Shown here: in pieces, positions 1-8,204 of the stretch
Position numbering within the stretch: the stretch's first letter is position 1
Layout of the letters: every line of letters begins with the position of its first letter
NCBI RefSeq assembly: GCF_009725235.1
Contig: NZ_WJFC01000128.1
Coordinates: 1 to 36,066, forward strand
DNA: 36,066 nucleotides
Reading direction: 5' to 3'
Origin: Scytonema sp. UIC 10036
GTDB lineage: Bacteria > Cyanobacteriota > Cyanobacteriia > Cyanobacteriales > Nostocaceae
The notes under the pieces: generated by a model
The model's input: the letters and a program-made list of their open reading frames with translations, nothing else
Database searches by the model: none
Told to the model about the DNA's origin: nothing
Translations under genes and position numbers: made by a program

Positions 1-143
1 AAAATATTTGATACATGAATCATGACTTTTCAAACATCCTCTTAGATAACTTTTAGGAATATTTACTCAACCAGTGCATAAAATTTCAGTTTAGAACGGT
101 ATATGTAACAGAAACATAACTTTCTCTCACGCCCAATACATCA
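1..143. other. AT-rich upstream region, no gene seen
   Basis: I see no coding region, RNA gene or clear hairpin here. The stretch presumably carries the promoter of the YcxB-like gene that follows, but I could not pick out a convincing -35/-10 pair. Confidence 0.4.
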
Positions 144-158
144 GTGAGTCATATTACC

Positions 159-662
159 ATGCAATTTGAATACCGCCTAAATGTAAATGATATTAAAGAA
201 GCGAACCAAGCTCACTCTAAAAAAGTATTATTGAAATACTACTTACTTGTGATGGGAATTATTATATTTATATCAATACTTCCCATGCTAACACAAGGAG
301 GTATCTCCTTGAATGAGCTTTTAATAAGTGCGATCGTGCCTAATTTAGTTTTATTAGCTTTTATATATTTAGTTATTCGGATTTCTCGAAATTTTGTACT
401 GAGTCGCACATGGAATAGTCAACCGGGCTTGAAGAATGAAATTAGGGTAGAAGCATCTGAAGAAGCATTACAGATTAACACAGAGTTATCAGAATCAAAA
501 ATGAAATGGTTGATTTATACACACTGGCGAGAAACTCCTAATTTATTTATGGTTTACCAATCGAACAACTGCTTTAATTTATTTCCCAAACGGGCTTTTG
601 GCAGTGATGAGCAAATGAATGAATTTCGAGAATTACTACGTGCTAAGTTACCAAATAAGTAA
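159..662 (+). CDS. YcxB-like small membrane protein
   Basis: The protein is about 167 aa. Two hydrophobic segments lie near residues 26-46 and 56-76, and a soluble C-terminal domain follows. That domain resembles the YcxB-like C-terminal domain: an acidic/Glu-rich strand, a Trp-containing core (KMKWLIYTHWRE) and the terminal FPKRAF motif typical of the family. It is probably an inner-membrane protein with a cytoplasmic tail; the family has no defined biochemical role. The start is taken at ATG 159 (MQFEYRL, the usual family beginning); an in-frame GTG at 144 would add five residues. It is convergent with the two-component pair downstream, with only 8 bases between the stop codons. Membership rests on motif recognition, not on a search. 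Confidence 0.7.
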   Translation: MQFEYRLNVNDIKEANQAHSKKVLLKYYLLVMGIIIFISILPMLTQGGISLNELLISAIVPNLVLLAFIYLVIRISRNFVLSRTWNSQPGLKNEIRVEASEEALQINTELSESKMKWLIYTHWRETPNLFMVYQSNNCFNLFPKRAFGSDEQMNEFRELLRAKLPNK

Positions 663-670
663 AATTTAGT

Positions 671-2260
671 CTAAACTCCAGAGGTAAAGGGTAACTCGAT
701 CGCAAACCGAACTTCGTTCGCGCTACTTTCAACGTGAATTGAACCGCCCAAATACGTGATTTGTTTCTTGACGAGAGCCAGCCCCAGCCCAGTTCCACCC
801 TGGGTCCAGCGATCGCTTCCCGGAATTCGATAAAACTTGTCAAAGATTCGAGGCAATTCTTCCTCTGGGATTTCGACACCAGAATTGCGAATCACCAGTC
901 TCAGTCGTTCTCCTACAGATTCAGCACTGACTGTAATCACTTCTCCTGGAGGGGTATATTTACAGGCATTGGTCAGCAATTCCCTTAAGACTCGCGTCAA
1001 CATTAAAATATCCGAAACGAGTATTGGCAGGGTAGAAGGGAGAAACACATCCAGCCGTTGCTGCCGTTCTTGGGCACGTTCTTGATAAACCTCTGTAATT
1101 TGGGCAATCCATTCCCCTACCTCGATCGAGGTTAATTCAATAGGAGTCTCCTCGGCTTCGAGGCGTTGCAGGTCTAACAGGTCATTGACTAAATTGAGTT
1201 CCTGGTCACATTCCTCGCGTAAGATAGTCAGGTATTGCTCTATTTGTTGGGATTGAGAATCGACTTCCGACTCTGAAGGAGATAACCGTTGTCGGTTTAA
1301 GTTGATCTCCAACAAGTGGATAACCATTTTGATGTTGGCTAACGGCGATCGCAACTCGTGGGAAACGGTGCGTAAAAAAGCATCTTTGAGCTGAGCGAGT
1401 CGCTGAAGCTCTTGCATTTCCTGTTCTAATAGTTGGGCTCGCAGAATGGAAAAGGACTGTTCTTGAAGCGACTGTCGGTTGGTCACATCTCGAAAAACCA
1501 TAACGGCTCCAGTCACAACTCCTTCGTCATCTCTGATTGGAGCTGCACTGTCTGCGACTAAAATCTGACTACCATCTTTTCGAGTTAACAAAACTGGGTT
1601 GACTAAGTAGGCGATTTCGTCTGTCTGGAGTACCTGGGTGACTGGATTCTCGATCGGAACTTGCGTCTGTTCATCACATAGGGGGAGCACCTGAGACAGA
1701 GGACGATTCAGCGCCTCCTGAAGTTGCCAACCCGTGAGCGATTCCGCAACCAGGTTGAGGTATTTCACCTGGCTTTGGGTATCGGTGACAATGACACCAT
1801 CGCCGATCGCCTTCAGAATTGTTGCCATCCATTTCCGATCTTCTCTAAATTGAATGGCTCTCGCCTGCTGTTGCAGCGCCAGGGTAATTGCAGCATAGAG
1901 ATCGGACTCTTTAATGGGTTTAAGAACATAGCCAAAGGGTTCTGTTGCTATGGCTCGATCGACTGTGGCTTTGTCCGAATAGCCGGTTGCATAGATAATC
2001 GGAATTTGCAACTCATTCCAGATCTGCTGAGCGGCTTGAATACCATCCATCTCTCCTTCGAGACGAATATCCATGAACACAATATCTGGACGGAGTTCTC
2101 TGGCTTTGATGATGGCTTCCTCTCCAGATGCTGCGATCGCCACAACCGAGAAGCCCAATGCTTCCAGGCAGTCTCTCACATCGATAGCGACGACCCACTC
2201 GTCCTCAACGATTAGCACTCGCACCGATGTTGAAGCGGATGCACCCGCATCATTCGTCAT
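671..2260 (-). CDS. Hybrid response regulator-histidine kinase (REC-PAS-HisKA-HATPase)
   Basis: The product is 529 aa from the ATG at 2260. An N-terminal receiver domain (about 13-130) has the acidic pair E19/D20, phospho-acceptor D64 (FMDIRL) and K114 (LKPIK). A PAS domain (about 145-260) is followed by a short coiled coil, a HisKA domain with H301 in the motif SHELRSP, and a HATPase_c domain with the N-box (NACKYTPPGE) and G-boxes (GTGLGLALVKK). There are no membrane segments, so it is cytoplasmic. The ATG overlaps the stop of the upstream ethylene-receptor-type kinase as ATGA, and AGGAG lies just upstream, which argues against the longer reading from 2308. The coupling implies that the upstream kinase phosphorylates this receiver and that this kinase passes the signal to a partner not seen here. 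No DNA-binding output domain is present. Confidence 0.9.
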   Translation of the reverse strand: MTNDAGASASTSVRVLIVEDEWVVAIDVRDCLEALGFSVVAIAASGEEAIIKARELRPDIVFMDIRLEGEMDGIQAAQQIWNELQIPIIYATGYSDKATVDRAIATEPFGYVLKPIKESDLYAAITLALQQQARAIQFREDRKWMATILKAIGDGVIVTDTQSQVKYLNLVAESLTGWQLQEALNRPLSQVLPLCDEQTQVPIENPVTQVLQTDEIAYLVNPVLLTRKDGSQILVADSAAPIRDDEGVVTGAVMVFRDVTNRQSLQEQSFSILRAQLLEQEMQELQRLAQLKDAFLRTVSHELRSPLANIKMVIHLLEINLNRQRLSPSESEVDSQSQQIEQYLTILREECDQELNLVNDLLDLQRLEAEETPIELTSIEVGEWIAQITEVYQERAQERQQRLDVFLPSTLPILVSDILMLTRVLRELLTNACKYTPPGEVITVSAESVGERLRLVIRNSGVEIPEEELPRIFDKFYRIPGSDRWTQGGTGLGLALVKKQITYLGGSIHVESSANEVRFAIELPFTSGV

Positions 2261-4497
2261 ACCTCTTCTCCTGGAAACAGAATGTGGAACTCTGTGCCAC
2301 TCTGACAATTTGCTTGCAGCGTTCCTTTTAACTGCTGCACAAAACCCTGAACGAGCTGTAGTCCTAACGTCTCAAGATGTAACAAATCGACGTGATGAGG
2401 AATACCAACTCCATTATCTCCAACAATTAAGGAGAAAGTAGATTTTTCTACTTTTGTAAACTTAACATAAATACATGGATTGCATAGTGTTGATGCAGAA
2501 AATGCGTACTTCAGAGAGTTGCTCAACAATTCGTTGATAATTAATCCGCAGCGAATCGCCTTATCAATATTCACCAAAGCGGGTTCAATTTCAATTCTTA
2601 AATCAATCTGGATGCGGTCAACGTTAAAAGTACTCACCAGGTTGGTGATTAAACTGGGAATATATTCGGCTAGATTGATGCGGGAAAGGTCTTCAGATTG
2701 ATAGAGTTTTTCGTGAATCAGGGCGATCGCCTCGATTCGGCTCTGGCTTTCTAGGAGCGCATTCGCTGCCAGTTGGTCTTTGAGCTTACGACGTTGCAGG
2801 CGCAGCAGACTGTAGACAATTTGTAAGTTATTTTTGACTCGATGATGGATCTCCTTGAGGAGTACCTCTTTCTCTCGCAGTGATGCTTGAAGTTGTGCCT
2901 CTGCCTGTTTACGATCGTGAATATCGGTCAGGGTGCCAATATAACCAATCAACTCTCCGTTGGAGTTCGTTTCAGGTGTAACCTGGCAGTAATACCAGAG
3001 GATGGTTCCGTCTGGGCGGACAATTCTGGCTTCGTTCTGGAAGAACTCCCCCGGTTGATGAGATTCTACCCAGCGCGACCAGGCGTTGATTGTGCGATCG
3101 CGATCTTCTGGATGAAGCGTCTGGAGCCATTCGGTTCCCATTCCCATTTCTAGCGGTCGGCCCGTCATCTCACACCAGCGATCGTTCACATAGCTACAAT
3201 TGCCATCCGCGTCGTACCGAAAGATCGCTACCGGAGCAGCTTCTGCTAATGTCGCAAAGCGGCGGTTGCTCTCACGCAGAGCGGCCTCAACTTGTTTGAG
3301 TGCAGTGATGTCTCGCCCAACCGCTTGAACCTCATGCAGGTCGCCTTGACGATCAAAAAATGCTCGGTTGACCCATTGAGTCCAACGGATTCCCTCCCCA
3401 ATCACCACCCGGTTTTCGATGACCACGGTTGGATTGTCAACACCGATAGATTGCACCAATTGAGCCACTGTTTCCTGATCCTGTTCAAAAATCAGAGGCG
3501 CATAGCTCTTGCCAATTGTCTCATTGGCTTGCAGCCCAAAGTAGCGGCAATAAGCTTCATTGGCAAACAATATCGTACTATCGGGCAAAAATCGAACAAT
3601 GAGTTCTGTTTGATCTTCCACAATGGCTCGGTAACGAGCTTCACTCAGCTTTAAGGCTTGCTCTGCTTGCTCATGCTCGGCTTCAATCTGCTTGCGCTCC
3701 GTAATATCTTTTACCCGGACCAGGTTAATCGTTCGTCCTGCAACCGTAATCGGCTTGGCGGCGATACTGCCCCAAAAGAAATTGCCCTGGCGAGTCACAT
3801 ACTCGATGTCCCGCCTCCAAACGCCCTTTGATTGCATTTCTGCCACGATCGCGTCTAACTCATCCGCAGAAAATTGATGCCGTTGCAGGCTTTGCCCTTC
3901 AATGCCAATGAGATCGGTTTTGTCAACTGCCTGAAACATCTTTACCGCCTGACGATTGCAATCCAGCGTCAATAATGTTTCCGGGTTAACCAGAAACAGG
4001 GAATCTGCCGATTCATGAAAGATTGCCTCTCGCAATTCTCGATTGTGAAGGAGTTCTGTTTCCATCCGTTTGCGTTCGGCAATTTCTTGTTGCAATGCCC
4101 AATTTGCGGCTTCCAGTTCTACCCGACTGGGAATGGCAAGCGCTTTTGGCATGAGGGGAAACAGGGCGATCGCAGTGCTTAACGAGACGAGCGCGGTAAT
4201 GGCTTTGATTCCACCAGATAACCAGTAGATCGGATGCCAGAGCGTCCAGACTGACATCAAATGAGAGGTGCCACAGGCAGTAATAAATACGGCAAACAGA
4301 GCAAACACCCAGTCGAAGGGCAAATCTTTGCGCTTTTGGATGAAATGAAACAGGGTAATGGGAATGGAATAGTAGGCGAGAGCAATCACCGAGTCTGAAA
4401 CAACGTGTAGCCAAATCAAGGTAGGCTGCCACAGAAAGCAGTGTCCGTGAGGGATAAATGACCCTGAGTTAAAGAGAGGCGTTATTAAATCAAACAT
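2257..4497 (-). CDS. Ethylene receptor (ETR1)-type multi-PAS sensor histidine kinase
   Basis: The product is 746 aa from ATG 4497; an in-frame GTG at 4506 is the alternative start. The N-terminus (about 20-120) has three membrane helices that match the plant ETR1 ethylene-binding domain, with the motifs SDSVIALAYYSIP and ITACGTSHLMSVW. All residues known to form the copper/ethylene site in ETR1 (Asp25, Tyr32, Ile62, Cys65, His69) have counterparts at D35, Y42, I72, C75 and H79. Three PAS domains follow (about 150-270, 285-400, 410-530). The kinase core is of the HisKA_2 class (EIHHRVKNNLQ, His 551/552), with a HATPase domain carrying NELLSNSLKYAF and GDNGVGIP. The family includes Synechocystis Etr1, which binds ethylene. 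The protein is predicted to sense ethylene or a similar small ligand at the membrane and to signal to the coupled REC-kinase gene downstream. Confidence 0.88.
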   Translation of the reverse strand: MFDLITPLFNSGSFIPHGHCFLWQPTLIWLHVVSDSVIALAYYSIPITLFHFIQKRKDLPFDWVFALFAVFITACGTSHLMSVWTLWHPIYWLSGGIKAITALVSLSTAIALFPLMPKALAIPSRVELEAANWALQQEIAERKRMETELLHNRELREAIFHESADSLFLVNPETLLTLDCNRQAVKMFQAVDKTDLIGIEGQSLQRHQFSADELDAIVAEMQSKGVWRRDIEYVTRQGNFFWGSIAAKPITVAGRTINLVRVKDITERKQIEAEHEQAEQALKLSEARYRAIVEDQTELIVRFLPDSTILFANEAYCRYFGLQANETIGKSYAPLIFEQDQETVAQLVQSIGVDNPTVVIENRVVIGEGIRWTQWVNRAFFDRQGDLHEVQAVGRDITALKQVEAALRESNRRFATLAEAAPVAIFRYDADGNCSYVNDRWCEMTGRPLEMGMGTEWLQTLHPEDRDRTINAWSRWVESHQPGEFFQNEARIVRPDGTILWYYCQVTPETNSNGELIGYIGTLTDIHDRKQAEAQLQASLREKEVLLKEIHHRVKNNLQIVYSLLRLQRRKLKDQLAANALLESQSRIEAIALIHEKLYQSEDLSRINLAEYIPSLITNLVSTFNVDRIQIDLRIEIEPALVNIDKAIRCGLIINELLSNSLKYAFSASTLCNPCIYVKFTKVEKSTFSLIVGDNGVGIPHHVDLLHLETLGLQLVQGFVQQLKGTLQANCQSGTEFHILFPGEEV

Positions 4498-4949
4498 GAA
4501 TGGCACTAAGATAAGCGGAGATCTCCACCGGATAAGAGTTCAAGGAGGTTAAATTCATACGGTATACGGGATAATTTTAAATTCGCCTGAGAGTTGCTGA
4601 TAGTTGGTTAAAAATATTAATTACAGCATATTGCAATAGACTTGCAGATGAAATGCTTGGCTCTCAATGCTATCAAACCAATACATTTGCTCTACCTATG
4701 TGACTTGTCCTGATATACACAGTCTGCCTGATTTGTCAATATCTTCTACTGGACCGGCGCTCTAGTCTAAACAAAGCGTATTTTACGAAAACACGTAGGT
4801 TGGGGAGCCAGCCCTGAACCGTGTGCGTGGCGCGAATGCGCCATAGGAGGGTTTCCCTCCGCACCTTTACTGGCGTTTGAGGAACGAAACCCAACATTTA
4901 TCTCCATTTGTTGGGTTTCGCGCTTCGCTCTACCCAACCTACGATTTCC
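4498..4949. other. Intergenic region with a MITE-like palindromic repeat
   Basis: No gene is seen. The first ~290 bases are AT-rich and should hold the promoter of the ETR1-type kinase. The last ~150 bases are occupied by the inverted-repeat element listed separately. Confidence 0.5.
4794..4943. repeat. MITE-like element with 11-bp perfect terminal inverted repeats
   Basis: The ends CGTAGGTTGGG (4794-4804) and CCCAACCTACG (4933-4943) are perfect inverted repeats 150 bp apart. Inside, CGAAACCCAACA (4885-4896) and TGTTGGGTTTCG (4909-4920) form a 12-bp stem with a 12-base loop. There is no coding capacity. Sequences beginning TAGGTTGGG are widespread non-coding repeats in cyanobacterial genomes. 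The element ends 7 bp before the stop codon of the monooxygenase gene and could act as a transcription terminator between the two minus-strand units. Confidence 0.75.
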
Positions 4950-6335
4950 TTATCCAAGCAGTATTGAGAGTGTTTCTAATTGCTGATTATTAGCTGAAGA
5001 AGGAAGGAGTGGGTGATTAGAAAAGTTTGGGTATTTAGCATCCAGCTGAGCAGCTTTTCTAGCAATTAAATTAAAGAATCGATGAGCAAGTTTGATTTGC
5101 CGAAATGCCTGGTGGGGATCGGAAAGATGGGTGTTTGGTAAGTGTTGTCCCATTTCTTTAAAAACCAAACCTATTGGCACATTAATTTGCTCTTGAAGCT
5201 TCAGACAACGGGTAAATAGTGAAGCGTAAGCAGTAATCAGTGAGCCAACACCTCCCCTAGCTTGCCCCCAACCAATATAATACAACCCTTTGTAGTCATC
5301 AAGAAAGGCACCAACATAACATTTCACGGTAGCACCAGAGACACGCTGGAGTTCTTGGGGAAGAAAGGGATAAGAAACATCATAACCAGTTGCACAAACA
5401 ATTAAATCAAATTTCTCACGACTGCGATCGACAAATTCAACCTCATCTCCCTGAAGTTGATATACAGCAGGCTTGGGAATTATTCGACCGTGTTTAATAT
5501 AGTAAGGCACCTCATTGTTTATAGTCGGGTGTTTTTCAAAAATTCGATAGTTTGGTTTAGCTAAACCATAGTTTTCATGTTTACCAAAAGTTAAGCGGAT
5601 AATTCCATAAATCATCAATCGCTGATACCATTCAGGCATCCACCATTTAATTAAATCGGGTATGGGAACTCCAGCAAATGTCTTAGGAATAAACCAAACG
5701 GATTCCCGCATACTTAGAACAGATTTTACACCCACACGAGCCGCTTCTGCCGCAATATCACACGCTGAATTTCCCCCACCAATGGTTAAAACTCGTTTAC
5801 CCAAAAGTTGTTCCGGTCGTTTGTAATCTTTAGAATGGATAATCTCTCCGTTAAATTCTCCTTTTAATTCCGGGAATCTTTTGCTCCAATGATGTCCGTT
5901 ACAGAGTAAAATTCCTTTGTAAATTCTTTGTTTTCCATCAGCAAAAGTCACTTCCCAAAGGTTATTTTCTATCGGTCGTACATAATTAACACTACGATTC
6001 AGTTCAATATTTTGCCGCAACTTAAAATGAGCCGCAAAAGCATTAAGATAATCCCTCATTTGTTTAGCACTAGGAAAATCGGGATAATCTTTTGGCATGG
6101 GAAAATGAGGAAATTCGGTAATCCGACGCGATGAAATGATATGTGCTGTTTGGTAAACTCCATGATACCAATTACCACCAATATCATCACTAGCATCAAC
6201 TTGGTCATAGGGAATATGAGCAGCTTGGAGAGCTTGCGCCATGGCCAATCCTACAAAACCGGCTCCAATAATTAAATGTTTCTGACTGGTATTCACTTTA
6301 GATGTATTTGCCCCTAAATTACTGACTTGTATCAC
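4950..6335 (-). CDS. Flavin-containing monooxygenase (class B, FMO-like)
   Basis: The product is 461 aa. It should use FAD, NADPH and O2 to oxygenate a small lipophilic or heteroatom substrate. Visible motifs are the FAD Rossmann motif GAGFVG (24-29), the FMO fingerprint F161-x-G-x3-H-x3-Y171 (FNGEIIHSKDY), a second Rossmann motif for NADPH GGGNSA (186-191), and the distal ATGY motif near residue 315. The fingerprint ends in Tyr rather than the Trp typical of type I Baeyer-Villiger enzymes, so N- or S-oxygenation or an FMO-like activity is at least as likely as ester formation. The start is GTG at 6335, supported by GGAG 8 bases upstream, and it overlaps the end of the preceding SDR gene by 17 bases. 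It is the last gene of a four-gene minus-strand cluster. Confidence 0.87.
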   Translation of the reverse strand: MIQVSNLGANTSKVNTSQKHLIIGAGFVGLAMAQALQAAHIPYDQVDASDDIGGNWYHGVYQTAHIISSRRITEFPHFPMPKDYPDFPSAKQMRDYLNAFAAHFKLRQNIELNRSVNYVRPIENNLWEVTFADGKQRIYKGILLCNGHHWSKRFPELKGEFNGEIIHSKDYKRPEQLLGKRVLTIGGGNSACDIAAEAARVGVKSVLSMRESVWFIPKTFAGVPIPDLIKWWMPEWYQRLMIYGIIRLTFGKHENYGLAKPNYRIFEKHPTINNEVPYYIKHGRIIPKPAVYQLQGDEVEFVDRSREKFDLIVCATGYDVSYPFLPQELQRVSGATVKCYVGAFLDDYKGLYYIGWGQARGGVGSLITAYASLFTRCLKLQEQINVPIGLVFKEMGQHLPNTHLSDPHQAFRQIKLAHRFFNLIARKAAQLDAKYPNFSNHPLLPSSANNQQLETLSILLG

Positions 6336-7143
6336 TTTTTAATCTCCGACTATACTGTTTGCTAATCCAATCCAACAACCAAGGAGCATATCTTTTTAAA
6401 ATATGAATATTTTTTGCCATTCTATCGGGAAATACGTGCAGTTGATTGCAAATAATTCCTTGAATCGTTTCCTGAATGACTTTTGCTGGATCGGTAGCTA
6501 AATCTTTGGGGAAAATATCGAATTCTTTGGCTAATGTTCCATAACTTGCTGATTTAAGAATTGGCGTGCGACTGAAAAAGGGATAAACTGCTGTCACTTT
6601 AACATTATAATCTTTTACTTCGTTGAATAGTCCCTCGCTAAAACCCCGCAAACCAAACTTGCTGCTGGCATAATGCGCCATTCCTCCGGCTGCTGACCAA
6701 CCTGCAATTGATGAAATATTAACTATATGCCCTTTTTGACGGGAAATCATATCAGCACCAAATAATGTACTTAATCGCATTGGTGCTAGTAAGTTTACCT
6801 GCATTAACTGTTCCCACTTCTCGCTGGGAACTTCATCCATTCGACCGAACAATCCAATTCCCGCATTGTTAATCAAAATATCAACAGGAATACCGAGTAA
6901 TTTAACTTGATGGTAAAGGTTTTCACATCCGTCACGACTAGAAAGATCGGCGGCTAAACAAGCGAGTACTTTACCTGTAGTGACTTGTTGCTGAATGATT
7001 TCCGCTTGTTTTTGGAGAACACTTCGATCTAAATCGGTCAGAATTAATTGGCTATTAGCCATTAATAATTGGCGGGTCAGTTCCTGTCCGAAACCACCAG
7101 ATGCACCAGTAATTAGCACCACTGCGTCATTTAATTGTGTCAT
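6319..7143 (-). CDS. Short-chain dehydrogenase/reductase (classical SDR)
   Basis: The product is 274 aa. It is an NAD(P)-dependent oxidoreductase of the classical SDR family. The cofactor motif TGASGGFG lies at 12-19, NNAG at 92-95, and the catalytic Ser145, Tyr158 and Lys162 are present (YASSK). The C-terminal region resembles SDRs found beside FMO-type oxygenases. Its 3' end overlaps the monooxygenase start by 17 bases, so the two are translationally linked and probably act on the same substrate, one interconverting alcohol and carbonyl and the other oxygenating. Substrate unknown. Confidence 0.88.
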   Translation of the reverse strand: MTQLNDAVVLITGASGGFGQELTRQLLMANSQLILTDLDRSVLQKQAEIIQQQVTTGKVLACLAADLSSRDGCENLYHQVKLLGIPVDILINNAGIGLFGRMDEVPSEKWEQLMQVNLLAPMRLSTLFGADMISRQKGHIVNISSIAGWSAAGGMAHYASSKFGLRGFSEGLFNEVKDYNVKVTAVYPFFSRTPILKSASYGTLAKEFDIFPKDLATDPAKVIQETIQGIICNQLHVFPDRMAKNIHILKRYAPWLLDWISKQYSRRLKSDTSQ

Positions 7144-7205
7144 TGAATTTTTGATTTTCGATTTTCAATTGACCCCAGAGATAAATCTGGTTGCTCGGCT
7201 TAAAG

Positions 7206-8174
7206 TTAAACTTTTGGCGATCGCGCAGTACTTAATAGTAACAGCGACCAAGGTATATTGATATTAGGCACCAGCCATGAATATTTTCGCAGTGCGGGTA
7301 TGGCAAAGGGAATGAGAAACCTGAGCGATCGCAATGATACGGGGCGCTCGCCATTTTGGTCTACCAATCCGTAGTATTGAGCGAGTTCAGCGACAATTTG
7401 CACTTTTCCCGTGCGACGCATTAAAGTTGGGTCTGCTGCAAGCGCCGCAATAACCCGTCCTGTGAGCAAAGGAGTTTCCCAATTGTATCCCTCCTTAAAC
7501 ACAGAACTTTGTTGGTCTGTCGCCTCATTTTCCTTCATCTGAGCGGCTAAACGAGTGATATGTTCGGTGCCCACAATTCCCGGCCAAATGGAAAGTGAGG
7601 TAATATTATTTGGTTTCAATTCAATTGCCATATCTGCAGCCAAGCGATCGCAAGCTGCCTTACCGACAGTGTATGGCACCCCAAAAATATAAGACAAACC
7701 CCCCCAGGAAGAAATCGTACAAATCAATCCCTGCTGGTGCTGCGCCATCATTCGAGCCGCAAAAACACTCGCTACATAGTGGCTACGCAGTCCAACGTTG
7801 TTACAAGCATCCCAAAAATTCGGTTCGCGCTCCCAAAAAGCTTTTCCATAAGCCTCCGTTAATGCTTGTACTCCTGAATAAACATTATTCACCAACACAT
7901 CAAGCTTTCCTTGCTCATCTTGGATGCGATCGAACAGCAAACGCACTTGCTCATCGGCGCTATGATCTACTTGAATGGGGATACAAATTCCACCTGCTGC
8001 TCTCACAGCTGACTCAGTTTCCCGGAGACTTCCAGAATTATCATTAGACTCTAAAGTGCGACCTGTAATATACACAGTAGCACCTGCTTCACCCAGTCCA
8101 ACAGCAATTCCTTTGCCCAGACCTCGCGTTGCACCTGTGACTAATGCTATTTTACCTTCAAGGTATTTGCTCAT
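7206..8174 (-). CDS. SDR family oxidoreductase (DHRS1-like)
   Basis: The product is 322 aa, longer than a minimal SDR. It has cofactor motif TGATRGLG (13-20), a TGR stretch after strand beta-2, and NNVYSG in place of the usual NNAG. The catalytic residues are a Ser at 155/156, Tyr168 and Lys172 (YTVGKAACDRLA). NNVYSG and the GxxYTVGKAA region are typical of the group around the animal DHRS1 protein. A C-terminal hydrophobic tail (PALRKYSWLVPNINIPW) may contact membrane. It lies 62 bp upstream of the first SDR and 30 bp downstream of the hydrolase, in the same direction, so co-transcription is likely. Substrate unknown. Confidence 0.85.
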   Translation of the reverse strand: MSKYLEGKIALVTGATRGLGKGIAVGLGEAGATVYITGRTLESNDNSGSLRETESAVRAAGGICIPIQVDHSADEQVRLLFDRIQDEQGKLDVLVNNVYSGVQALTEAYGKAFWEREPNFWDACNNVGLRSHYVASVFAARMMAQHQQGLICTISSWGGLSYIFGVPYTVGKAACDRLAADMAIELKPNNITSLSIWPGIVGTEHITRLAAQMKENEATDQQSSVFKEGYNWETPLLTGRVIAALAADPTLMRRTGKVQIVAELAQYYGLVDQNGERPVSLRSLRFLIPFAIPALRKYSWLVPNINIPWSLLLLSTARSPKV

Positions 8175-8204
8175 AACTTGTTATCAATCACTCACTCAAC
8201 AAAA

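Noticed and set aside
2261..2308. Longer start for the REC-kinase gene
   Set aside because: The extra 16 residues overlap the upstream gene, while the ATG at 2260 has AGGAG and an ATGA overlap.
4950..6335. Type I Baeyer-Villiger monooxygenase
   Set aside because: The fingerprint is FxGxxxHxxxY, while type I Baeyer-Villiger enzymes usually have Trp at the last position; kept as FMO-like.
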